Shown here one piece after another: positions 1-6,041 of a stretch of DNA of 11,260 bases. A program made the position numbers and the translations under genes. The notes under the pieces were generated by a model. It was not told the DNA's origin. It was given only the letters and a program-made list of their open reading frames with translations, and did not search any database. Source of the stretch: JBBRXJ01 sp038248505 (GTDB taxonomy: Bacteria > Bacteroidota > Bacteroidia > Bacteroidales > JBBRXJ01); assembly GCA_038248505.1 (NCBI GenBank), contig JBBRXJ010000098.1, positions 1 to 11,260 of the forward strand, read 5' to 3'. The first letter of the stretch is position 1. The number at the start of each line of letters is the position of its first letter.

Positions 1-50
1 GATTGTGTGATTTTATCCATGGATAGTTTATTTGCTGTTGCTGTTGCAAA

Positions 51-69
51 TATCACCTTTTAGGTGATA
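51..69. repeat. short perfect hairpin at window edge
   Basis: An 8-bp perfect inverted repeat (TATCACCT / AGGTGATA) encloses a 3-nt TTT loop. It lies downstream of the minus-strand gene ending at 120. There is no clear T tract on either side, so it is not a standard intrinsic terminator. It overlaps the end of a 20-codon plus-strand open frame running in from the window edge (stop TAG at 61-63), which is too short to call a gene. Role unknown. Confidence 0.4.
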
Positions 70-119
70 CTGTCAAAGACATAACTAATTTATTTATAAT
101 TAATTATAATGTTTTTTTG

Positions 120-1073
120 TTATGTCTGCGACTTCTGGGTTGATTTAAAAGAACCCAAATAGTGCCAATTATTATTAGGACCAGAATTGGCGATGTTAGA
201 ATAATTTTGATTTATCCAATCAGTTGATGGGAATTGAGTATATGAACCTTCAAAGAAAATATCCCTATTGTCATTTACATTTAATAATTGAAGATATTGT
301 TGAGGGTTAAACGAACCTTCTCCATCATTTGTGGACGCTGTAATACTTTTGTGATGGTTGGCTTCCATCACTATCATTTTATGATTTGTAATACTTGCTG
401 AGGAAAGAGAATTTTTAAAATAGGAAATCGCGTTACTTACATTTGCAGGTGGAATTTCAACATTTTTAAAATAACTTGGATTGCCCCACACATTGCCTTG
501 ACAATTATTTGCAAAATGTTGTGGATGATAATAAGATGCCTCCTCGCAAATATGATAACCCCAGATTATATCTTTATATGGGGCAACCTTATAAATGTTG
601 TTGATGAAATTATTTATATGTGCCCTAAAATAATTTTGAGAATAAGGATATTGACAAACCCCTATGGAATTAGCGCAATTATCATAAACATTTGTTCCGT
701 ATCCTAAGTAATTTCCATTTACATCAACAGTAGGTTTATAATAATGACCAGCACCTACTTCAACTTTGAAGTTGTTGGCTTGGGATAACTTCAAGTAGCT
801 TTTTATGAAATTTTCAGACGTCCATTCATTGGGCGCATAAGTTTGATAAATATTAAACCCATCTTCAGATAAGATATTTAAAACACTTGTCTTATATCCA
901 TTATCCAAAGGTGTTTCAAATGGAACATCACATCCATTTACAACATGAGTTTTGCAAGAAGTTGCTCCGAACATTCCTACTTTAAACTCGTTCGGTTTAA
1001 TTGGCGATTGTCCATAATTTATTGTTGGAATAGCAAGGTAGATTCCTAACAGAATTGATAGTGTTTTTTTCAT
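120..1073 (-). CDS. exported TIM-barrel / glycoside-hydrolase-like protein, function unassigned
   Basis: A 317-residue protein that I do not recognise as a named family. Residues 1-21 form a lipid-less signal peptide (MKKTLSILLG..., ending NYGQ), so it is exported. I chose the ATG at 1071-1073 because the frame stays open 38 codons upstream into non-coding-looking DNA, while this ATG starts directly on the signal peptide. The mature part shows the alternating pattern of a (beta/alpha)8 barrel: FKVGMFG, GFNIYQTYA, FKVEVGAGHYY, IIWGYHICEE (169-178), MIVMEANHH (233-241) and DIFFEGSY (271-278). Acidic residues sit at strand ends (E177/E178, E237, E275), as in clan GH-A-like hydrolases. That similarity is inferred from pattern only. 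Six cysteines (40, 48, 133, 140, 176, 191) could form disulfides. The protein stops after a polar tail (KSTQKSQT) with no T9SS sorting domain, so it may be truncated at its 3' end or simply periplasmic. There is no operon partner in the window. Confidence 0.7.
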   Translation of the reverse strand: MKKTLSILLGIYLAIPTINYGQSPIKPNEFKVGMFGATSCKTHVVNGCDVPFETPLDNGYKTSVLNILSEDGFNIYQTYAPNEWTSENFIKSYLKLSQANNFKVEVGAGHYYKPTVDVNGNYLGYGTNVYDNCANSIGVCQYPYSQNYFRAHINNFINNIYKVAPYKDIIWGYHICEEASYYHPQHFANNCQGNVWGNPSYFKNVEIPPANVSNAISYFKNSLSSASITNHKMIVMEANHHKSITASTNDGEGSFNPQQYLQLLNVNDNRDIFFEGSYTQFPSTDWINQNYSNIANSGPNNNWHYLGSFKSTQKSQT

Positions 1074-1083
1074 TTTATTTTTT

Positions 1084-1372
1084 ATTTTTAAAGTTAAACC
1101 AATATTTCGTTGTATCTTAAAGTGTTGGCAAAATTTGGCTCTTTGACTTTTGCGAAGCGATGGATTGTGTGTCGGAGCAAAAGGCAATGTGCAAAATGTG
1201 CTGTTGGCAAATTTAAAACAAAAAAATGAGCGTGGGACAAAAATTAAATCTTATTTGTGTCGGCTTGCGTGTTGCCAGTCCCGATACTGTCAGATTGTAA
1301 ACTTGTCCAGTTGTTATCTTGCAACCCCGTTTCTCGTTAGTATTGTCTTCTTTTACCATTGGCTATAACTCG
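1084..1372. other. non-coding, repeat-like intergenic block
   Basis: No gene is supported here. The block is mixed in composition, less AT-rich than the neighbouring spacers, and contains partial direct repeats such as TGTTGGCAAA at 1123-1132 and 1202-1211. The minus-strand frame of the exported protein is open through 1187 but reads like translated spacer (Lys/Arg/Asn-rich, no domain). The texture is what I associate with dispersed intergenic repeats of environmental Bacteroidota. That is an impression from memory, not a match. Confidence 0.3.
1208..1241 (-). promoter_or_regulatory. weak candidate Bacteroidota promoter for the exported protein
   Basis: On the minus strand, TAAATTTG (1215-1208) matches the Bacteroidota -7 motif TAnnTTTG exactly. 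A TTTG that could serve as the -33 element lies at 1241-1238, 22 nt away, slightly longer than the usual 19-21. It would give a leader of about 130 nt before the start at 1073. The motif is short and the DNA AT-rich, so a chance match is possible. Confidence 0.28.
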
Positions 1373-1429
1373 TTTATAGGTCTGATAAAATCAGACCTAT
1401 ATGTACAACGGGGGGGTGTATAGGTCTGA
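1371..1429. repeat. strong hairpin plus a third repeat copy
   Basis: TATAGGTCTGAT (1375-1386) and its exact inverted copy (1390-1401) form a 12-bp stem with an AAA loop. CGTT (1371-1374) can pair with AACG (1407-1410) across a 5-nt bulge, extending the structure. A run of seven G (1410-1416) follows, then a third, direct copy of TATAGGTCTGA at 1419-1429. There is no T tract, so it is not a typical terminator. It lies at the boundary between the repeat-like block and the decayed defence genes. It could be a recombination site, a mobile-element end or a folded RNA. Confidence 0.6.
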
Positions 1430-1672
1430 CGATGGATCATCCTTATTTATACGCAAGATAAGTGTTTTAACTATATAAATTGTCGAATAGGGAAACTTTT
1501 TGTAAACTCTTTGTGCGTACTTGTGCGTATTCTCAATACTAATATGCTAAATAAGGCCTCTAGATGTATTTTTGATAGATGGCATTCGCATAATAAAAGA
1601 AGTTACTGTGGGCATTATTAATACTGCAAAAGAATAACAAAAAATGGCTTATGTTAGTGAAAAATAAATATA
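1430..1672. other. non-coding spacer with a 10-bp tandem repeat
   Basis: No gene is visible. The unit TTGTGCGTAC/T occurs twice in tandem at 1511-1530. I looked in all three plus-strand frames for the missing N-terminal half of the AbiEii-like gene and found only short frames broken by stops, with nothing recognisable. Confidence 0.4.
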
Positions 1673-2032
1673 ATGAAGTTAGGCGAAAGCGTAGGGCGAC
1701 TTAACAACTTTTTATGTTATCCATTGGAAGAAGTGTTGGTAGAAAAAATGCTGTCAGTGATGCTAAGAATGCAAGCCCATGATTTTTATGACATCTGGTA
1801 TTTATTGGAACAACACGAAATGGATGTTGATTTTTATTTGAATGAATTCGAAACAAAGTGTAAAAGCAAAGGATCAAATTACTCAGATTTTCAAAAAAAA
1901 TTAGCCGAACTATTACCACAATATAAAGGTTGTTGGCAAAGTTCAATGAGTGAGCAAATAAAAGACTTGCCCGACTTTGATCAAGTAGAACGAGAAGTAC
2001 AAAGACATTTAAAGAAACTTAACCTGAAATGA
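1673..2032 (+). pseudogene. C-terminal fragment of an AbiEii/AbiGii-type nucleotidyltransferase toxin
   Basis: The 119-residue frame reads as the C-terminal half of the AbiEii/AbiGii toxin family. The conserved segment YPLEEVLVEKM (16-26) precedes AHDFYDIWYL (35-44), the helical region that follows the nucleotidyltransferase core in these proteins. A tail with MSEQIKDLPDFD (92-103) follows. Family members are usually about 250-300 residues, and the N-terminal nucleotidyltransferase domain (GS...DxD signature) is absent here and from the 200 bp upstream. The gene is therefore 5'-truncated and presumably inactive. The first ~14 residues probably read through a junction, so the ATG at 1673 may be fortuitous. 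Its TGA overlaps the ATG of the methyltransferase fragment (ATGA, 2029-2032), indicating that the two once formed a translationally coupled operon. AbiE toxins are known as NTP-dependent abortive-infection toxins. Membership here is recognised from sequence pattern. Confidence 0.7.
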
Positions 2033-2305
2033 GCAAATTGAAATTTATAGACTTATTCGCAGGACTTGGAGGTTTCCATAAAGCCCTACATAATTTTGAA
2101 CACGAGTGTGTGTTCGCGAGTGAACTTGACCCTACTTTAAGAAAACTCTACGAGTAAAATTGGGTATTGAAGCACAAGGCGATATACATAAAATAGTTGA
2201 GAAAAATATTCAAAGCATACCACCACACGTCATTATTTGTGGAGGTTCCCTTGTCAACCATTTTCAAAAGCAGGCAAACAAATTGGCAGAGAAGATAACG
2301 AATGA
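2029..2305 (+). pseudogene. broken N-terminal fragment of a C5 cytosine DNA methyltransferase
   Basis: The frame opens with motif I, FIDLFAGLGGF (residues 6-16), the AdoMet-binding loop, followed by ASELDP (motif II region). It meets TAA at 2155-2157. The protein continues in another frame as LGIEAQGDIHKI...IPPHVIICGG (2160-2246), then in a third frame as PCQPFSKAGKQIGRED (2249-2296), the catalytic Cys motif IV, ending at TGA 2303-2305. Both shifts are explained by loss of one T (GAGTTAAA to GAGTAAA near 2155; GGTTTCCC to GGTTCCC near 2246). The target-recognition domain and motifs VI-X are missing: about 90 codons remain of a usual 300-450. The start overlaps the stop of the AbiEii fragment. 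The product would have methylated cytosine at C5, alone or in a type II restriction-modification system, but no restriction gene remains in the window. Confidence 0.85.
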
Positions 2306-2311
2306 CTAATC

Positions 2312-2350
2312 AAAAATAATTCTAAATGTAAAAAGGGATTTAAAGAATTA
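2312..2350 (-). terminator. possible terminator after clpX
   Basis: TAATTCT (2317-2323) pairs with AGAATTA (2344-2350, containing the clpX stop). An inner AAAT/ATTT pairing (2324-2327 / 2338-2341) is also possible. On the minus strand the stem is followed by TTTTT (2316-2312). The stem is AT-rich and the loop long, so this is only a moderate candidate. Confidence 0.4.
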
Positions 2351-3589
2351 CGCTACCCTTAAATTTTGAATTTTTTCGTGTTCAATTTTATCTTTGGCGT
2401 AAGCGATCGTAATATTAATATCCTTCTGTTTTGTAGAGGGAGCATCAAACATAAGGTCAGTCATGATATATTCGCACATCGAGCGTAATCCACGCGCTCC
2501 TAGTTTAAATTCCACGGCTTTATCAACAATATAATCGAGCACTTCGTCATCAATAGTTAGTTTGATAGTATCAAGCTCGAGTAATTTGGTATATTGTTTA
2601 ATGATAGAGTTTTTGGGCTCAGTAAGAATCATGCGTAAAGTTTTGCGGTCGAGCGGGTTGAGATAAGTAAGTATAGGCAAGCGACCAATAATTTCTGGGA
2701 TGAGGCCAAAGGATCTTAAATCTTGCGGGGCAATATATTTTAGAAGATTTTGTTTATCGACATTTTCAGATTTTTTTGTTGCATTGTAGCCAACAACTTT
2801 TGTGTTTAATCGACGTGCAATAATACGATCAATACCTTCAAAAGCTCCGCCGCAAACAAAAAGAATATTTTGAGTATTTACTGGGATCATTTTTTGATCA
2901 GGATGCTTACGTCCGCCTTGTGGTGGAACATTTACAATACTGCCTTCAAGAAGTTTTAGCATGGCCTGTTGAACACCTTCGCCTGAAACATCGCGTGTAA
3001 TTGACGGATTATCGCCTTTTCGCGCAATCTTATCCATTTCATCAATAAATACGATACCGCGCTCAGCTTGAGGAACGTCGTATTCAGCCGCCTGAAGTAA
3101 GCGGGTAAGAATACTTTCAACATCTTCACCCACATAACCAGCTTCTGTTAATACGGTAGCATCAACAATGGTAAAGGGTACGTGTAGCATTTTTGCAATG
3201 GTACGTGCGAGTAAGGTTTTACCTGTTCCGGTTTCGCCAACTAAAATGATGTTTGATTTTTCAATTTCAACATCGCGTAAAGAGTCATTATCATTATGTA
3301 ATAAACGCTTGTAATGATTGTAAACAGCTACACTGAGAAATTTTTTGGCATCGTCTTGACCAATTACATACTGGTCAAGAAATTCTTTTATCTTGTAAGG
3401 CGTATGAAGCTTTAAATTAATGCTTGCTGGCTGCTTTTTCTTTTTGAGTTCTTCGTTAACAATCACGTTGGCTTGCTCAACGCATTGATCGCAAATATGG
3501 CCATGAGTGCCAGAAATTAGCATCTGACTTTCTTTTCTGCCTCGCCCGCAGAAAGAACAATGGTCGCTTGGATTTTGATTTTTTGCCAT
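2348..3589 (-). CDS. clpX: ATP-dependent Clp protease ATP-binding subunit ClpX
   Basis: A 413-residue AAA+ unfoldase of normal family length. It recognises tagged or damaged proteins and threads them into ClpP in the cytoplasm. The N-terminal C4 zinc-binding domain has Cys11/14/33/36. The Walker A motif GETGTGKT is at 118-125, pore-1 loop GYVG at 151-154, Walker B FIDEMD at 181-186, RKH pore loop at 227-229, arginine finger R303 in PEIIGRLP, and sensor-2 GARGLR at 364-369. All catalytic features are intact. The ClpP-binding loop, IGF in E. coli, reads VGY (266-268), a conservative hydrophobic variant. The ATG at 3587-3589 leads directly into the zinc-binding domain and has no Shine-Dalgarno site. 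It lies 53 bp downstream of clpP with a perfect hairpin between them. It is the last gene of the tig-clpP-clpX group and runs towards the decayed defence region. Confidence 0.97.
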   Translation of the reverse strand: MAKNQNPSDHCSFCGRGRKESQMLISGTHGHICDQCVEQANVIVNEELKKKKQPASINLKLHTPYKIKEFLDQYVIGQDDAKKFLSVAVYNHYKRLLHNDNDSLRDVEIEKSNIILVGETGTGKTLLARTIAKMLHVPFTIVDATVLTEAGYVGEDVESILTRLLQAAEYDVPQAERGIVFIDEMDKIARKGDNPSITRDVSGEGVQQAMLKLLEGSIVNVPPQGGRKHPDQKMIPVNTQNILFVCGGAFEGIDRIIARRLNTKVVGYNATKKSENVDKQNLLKYIAPQDLRSFGLIPEIIGRLPILTYLNPLDRKTLRMILTEPKNSIIKQYTKLLELDTIKLTIDDEVLDYIVDKAVEFKLGARGLRSMCEYIMTDLMFDAPSTKQKDINITIAYAKDKIEHEKIQNLRVA

Positions 3590-3597
3590 ACAATAAA

Positions 3598-3631
3598 AGC
3601 CTGTTTAAATTTAAAAAGATTTAAACAGGCT
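3598..3631 (-). terminator. clpP-clpX intergenic hairpin (terminator or attenuator)
   Basis: AGCCTGTTTAAAT (3598-3610) and its exact inverted copy (3619-3631) form a 13-bp stem with an 8-nt loop. In the direction of transcription the stem is followed by a weak T-rich stretch (TTTATTGT) leading into the clpX ATG at 3589, only 8 nt away. It could act as a partial terminator lowering clpX relative to clpP, as an RNA-stability element, or as a structure limiting clpX translation. There is no separate promoter match for clpX in this 53-bp gap. Confidence 0.65.
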
Positions 3632-3642
3632 ATTTTATTTAA

Positions 3643-4326
3643 TTATTTCTTTTTTTCGCGATGTAATATTTCATCAATCATGCCATACTCTTTGGCCTCT
3701 TCAGATGTCATCCAATAGTCACGGTCACTATCTTTTTCAATTTTTTCATAGGGTTGACCAGAATGAAATGAAATAATGTTATAAAGCTCTCTTTTCATTT
3801 TCATTATTTCACGCACTGTAATTTCAATGTCAGAGGCTTGTCCTTCAGCTCCCCCCATTGGTTGGTGAATCATAACCCGCGCATGTTTTAATGCGGAACG
3901 TTTTCCTTTAGTGCCTGCTGTTAAAAGAACAGAACCCATTGAAGCCGCCATACTAGTACAAATAGTAGCTACATCGCTACTAATCCATTGCATGGTATCA
4001 TAAATCCCTAAACCGCTATGTACTTGACCGCCAGGGGTGTTCAAGTAAATTTGTATGTCCTTACCCGGATCAGTTGAGTCTAAATAAAGTAATTGCGCTT
4101 GTATGATATTCGCAACATAATCATCAATAGGAAGACCGAGGAAAATGATACGATCCATCATTAAACGTGAGAATACATCCATTGAAGCGATGTTCATTTG
4201 ACGCTCTTCAATAATGGTTGGTGATATATAATTTGCAGAAAGGGTAGAATATTTATCAATTCCAAGACCGTTTACACCTCTATTTTGGGTGGCAAATTTT
4301 CGAAAATCGTCATACATGTTTTTCAT
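3643..4326 (-). CDS. clpP: ATP-dependent Clp protease proteolytic subunit ClpP
   Basis: A 227-residue serine peptidase (family S14) that forms the tetradecameric chamber used with ClpX. The catalytic triad is Ser129 in MAASMGS (126-132), His154 in MIHQPMGG and Asp203 in SDRDYWM; the His-Asp spacing of 49 equals that of E. coli (H122, D171). The oxyanion-region motif LNTPGG (95-100) is present. The N-terminus is about 30 residues longer than E. coli ClpP. The start at 4324-4326 (MKNMYDD) is the first ATG, with a second three codons in; neither has a Shine-Dalgarno site, so the choice is uncertain by a few residues. It sits 92 bp downstream of tig and 53 bp upstream of clpX on the same strand, the usual order in many bacteria, and is probably co-transcribed with both. 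Confidence 0.97.
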   Translation of the reverse strand: MKNMYDDFRKFATQNRGVNGLGIDKYSTLSANYISPTIIEERQMNIASMDVFSRLMMDRIIFLGLPIDDYVANIIQAQLLYLDSTDPGKDIQIYLNTPGGQVHSGLGIYDTMQWISSDVATICTSMAASMGSVLLTAGTKGKRSALKHARVMIHQPMGGAEGQASDIEITVREIMKMKRELYNIISFHSGQPYEKIEKDSDRDYWMTSEEAKEYGMIDEILHREKKK

Positions 4327-4365
4327 ATAGGAAAGATTAAAGTTAAAATCCGCAGCGGCGGAGAG

Positions 4366-4383
4366 AGAGATCTATTGATCTCT
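4366..4383. repeat. small hairpin in the tig-clpP spacer
   Basis: AGAGATC (4366-4372) and GATCTCT (4377-4383) form a 7-bp stem with a TATT loop, beside a GA-repeat tract and a small GC-rich patch (CGCAGCGGCGG, 4351-4361). On the minus strand there is no T tract after the stem, so it should not terminate tig transcription. It may be an RNA-processing or stability structure, or chance. Confidence 0.3.
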
Positions 4384-4418
4384 TTTCAGTGAAATATAAC
4401 GTTTAAATACAGTATTTA

Positions 4419-5777
4419 TTATGCTTCTTCTTTTTCAAAAAGTTTAGCGAAATCATCACGAGAAATCTCTTTATTGTTAAGCTTAGCGTTTTCTTTAATA
4501 AAATCGAAAATCTTTTCTTCGAATTTTGCATCGTACATGCGTCGTTTGTCTTCTTCGCGGCCTAAGAGGGTTTCAGCAAAACGATCGAGTTGTTCATCAG
4601 GTACATTAGGAATGCCATATTGCATAAATTGCATCATAGCGTATTTGCGAGCAAATTCACGAACTTCTTCATCGGTAACACTGAGGTCATTTTTAGTAGC
4701 TAGGTTGTTTTTAATAACTTGCCACTTCAAGTCGTTCTCAAAAGTAGGAAATTCCGTATCAAGTTGTTCACGAGTAAATTTGTCATTTGACAAAAGCATC
4801 CAACGTTTAAGGAATTCAACAGGTAGAGCGATATTTGCTTTTGAAAGAATTTCTTCTTTAACATCTATTTTAAATCGATAATTGCTATCGCCATCAAGAT
4901 ATTTAGCAATCTCTTCTTTAATTTTATTTTTGAATTCGTCTTCAGAAGTTACTGTATTTTCGCCAAACACTTTATCAAAGAGTATTTGATTGGTAGCGGA
5001 GTTTTCAAATCTCATTATTTCTGTTATGGCTATTTTAAAATCGGCTGTGAGATTAGTTGCTGCTTCTTTGTCAATGCGCAACATGCCTGAAATATCGGTA
5101 TCGTTTGGATAAGCTGTTTTTGGATTGAAGACTACTTCAGAACCAATTTTTAAATCTTTAAAAAGAGTTTTAGAGGCATCGTCCTTCATAGCATCAATAA
5201 CCATGCTTATGTTATCAGCTTTTATACCATTCTCAACAGCATTGCCTGAAGCATCTACTTGGTGTATGTTACCGCGAATCATTTCGGTTCCTTCAATGTT
5301 CTCCACAGCGATGAAACGGCCGTATCTTTTGGCATATTCATTTACTTGAGTGTTAATCATCTCTTCTTCAACTTTGATGAGATAATAAGGAGCCTTAATT
5401 TTATCTAATTCGAGTGTTACGTCAGGTGATAGGCCTAAATCGAAAAAGAAATCGTATTCTGTTTGGTTGTCCCAGTCAATAAGTGGTTGTTTGGATTCGC
5501 TGAGGAGTGGTTCGCCAAGAATGTTAATTTTTTCATTGATGATGTATTTGTAGATAGAATCGAGAACTAATTTATTAACTTCTTCTACTAATACTTGTTT
5601 GCCAGCCATTTTTTTAATCATTCCAATTGGAACTTTACCAGGGCGAAAACCTTTAATGGTAGCTTTCTTCTTGTAATCGTTAAGTACTTCGGTTACTTTT
5701 GTTTCATAATCATCTTTAGTAACATGTACTTTTAACACGGCATTTAGAGTGTCAATGTTCTCTTTAATGATATCCAT
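4419..5777 (-). CDS. tig: trigger factor, ribosome-associated chaperone
   Basis: A 452-residue protein of usual length for trigger factor, the chaperone that docks at the ribosome exit tunnel and shields nascent chains. The N-terminal ribosome-binding domain (about 1-115) contains the signature GFRPGKVP (43-50), the loop that contacts ribosomal protein L23. The middle region (about 150-250) corresponds to the FKBP-type prolyl isomerase domain, but the classical FKBP active-site pattern is hard to see (GTEMIRGN, KIGSEVVFNP). Isomerase activity may be reduced or lost, as I expect for Bacteroidota members. The C-terminal helical domain (about 260-452) is rich in charged residues and forms the substrate cradle. 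The ATG at 5775-5777 follows tRNA-Leu by 28 nt and an AT-rich leader with no Shine-Dalgarno site. It is the first protein gene of the tig-clpP-clpX group. Confidence 0.95.
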   Translation of the reverse strand: MDIIKENIDTLNAVLKVHVTKDDYETKVTEVLNDYKKKATIKGFRPGKVPIGMIKKMAGKQVLVEEVNKLVLDSIYKYIINEKINILGEPLLSESKQPLIDWDNQTEYDFFFDLGLSPDVTLELDKIKAPYYLIKVEEEMINTQVNEYAKRYGRFIAVENIEGTEMIRGNIHQVDASGNAVENGIKADNISMVIDAMKDDASKTLFKDLKIGSEVVFNPKTAYPNDTDISGMLRIDKEAATNLTADFKIAITEIMRFENSATNQILFDKVFGENTVTSEDEFKNKIKEEIAKYLDGDSNYRFKIDVKEEILSKANIALPVEFLKRWMLLSNDKFTREQLDTEFPTFENDLKWQVIKNNLATKNDLSVTDEEVREFARKYAMMQFMQYGIPNVPDEQLDRFAETLLGREEDKRRMYDAKFEEKIFDFIKENAKLNNKEISRDDFAKLFEKEEA

Positions 5778-5805
5778 TATCTTAAAAAATTAGAATTAAA
5801 AAAAG

Positions 5806-5887
5806 TGCGGGTAAAGGGACTCGAACCCCCACGCCGTAAGACACAAGATCCTAAGTCTTGCGCGTCTACCAATTCCGCCATACCCGC
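5806..5887 (-). tRNA. tRNA-Leu (anticodon UAG)
   Basis: The reverse complement folds as an 82-nt class II tRNA. The acceptor stem GCGGGTA pairs with TACCCGC, with discriminator A at 5806. The D arm contains AATTGGTAGAC. The anticodon stem CAAGA/TCTTG encloses loop CTTAGGA, giving anticodon TAG. A long variable arm and T arm with TTCGAGT follow. The anticodon reads CUA, and CUG by wobble. No CCA is encoded: the bases after the discriminator are CTT followed by seven T. It lies 28 nt upstream of tig on the same strand, so tig may be read from the tRNA promoter or follow partial termination at the T run. Confidence 0.97.
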
Positions 5888-5903
5888 ATTGTAAAAAGGA
5901 GTA

Positions 5904-5911
5904 CAAAAGTA
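5904..5911 (-). promoter_or_regulatory. candidate -7 element for tRNA-Leu (and tig operon)
   Basis: On the minus strand, TACTTTTG matches the Bacteroidota -7 motif TAnnTTTG exactly. It would start transcription about 10 nt before the tRNA 5' end, a normal position for a tRNA promoter. A T-rich stretch sits where the -33 element should be, without an exact TTG. No other match lies between here and tig, so the same promoter may serve tig-clpP-clpX. Confidence 0.5.
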
Positions 5912-6041
5912 GGCAAATAAGTTTTATAAAAAAAAGTTATTTGCTAAAAAATTGTAATCTAAAGCACTGATAATCAATATGGGAAGATTTTTCTTGTATT
6001 TTTCTTGAAAGATAATACTGTTTTGGCGTTTATTCAGGAAT

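Noticed and set aside
1..63. C-terminal end of a plus-strand gene (20 open codons ending TAG)
   Set aside because: Too short, no recognisable residue pattern, and 20 codons open to the edge is expected by chance.
1360..1416. Integron attC site
   Set aside because: The hairpin next to TATAAC...GTACAAC looked attC-like, but the RYYYAAC / GTTRRRY core boxes do not match at either end and no integrase or cassette array is in the window.
1567..1574. TATTTTTG as promoter of the AbiEii fragment
   Set aside because: It matches the -7 motif, but there is no -33 partner at the right distance and the gene behind it is a truncated remnant.
5986..6008. Repeated TTTTTCTTG units after the phosphoesterase gene
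   Set aside because: Short T-rich repetition in AT-rich DNA with no stem; not convincing as a terminator or repeat element.
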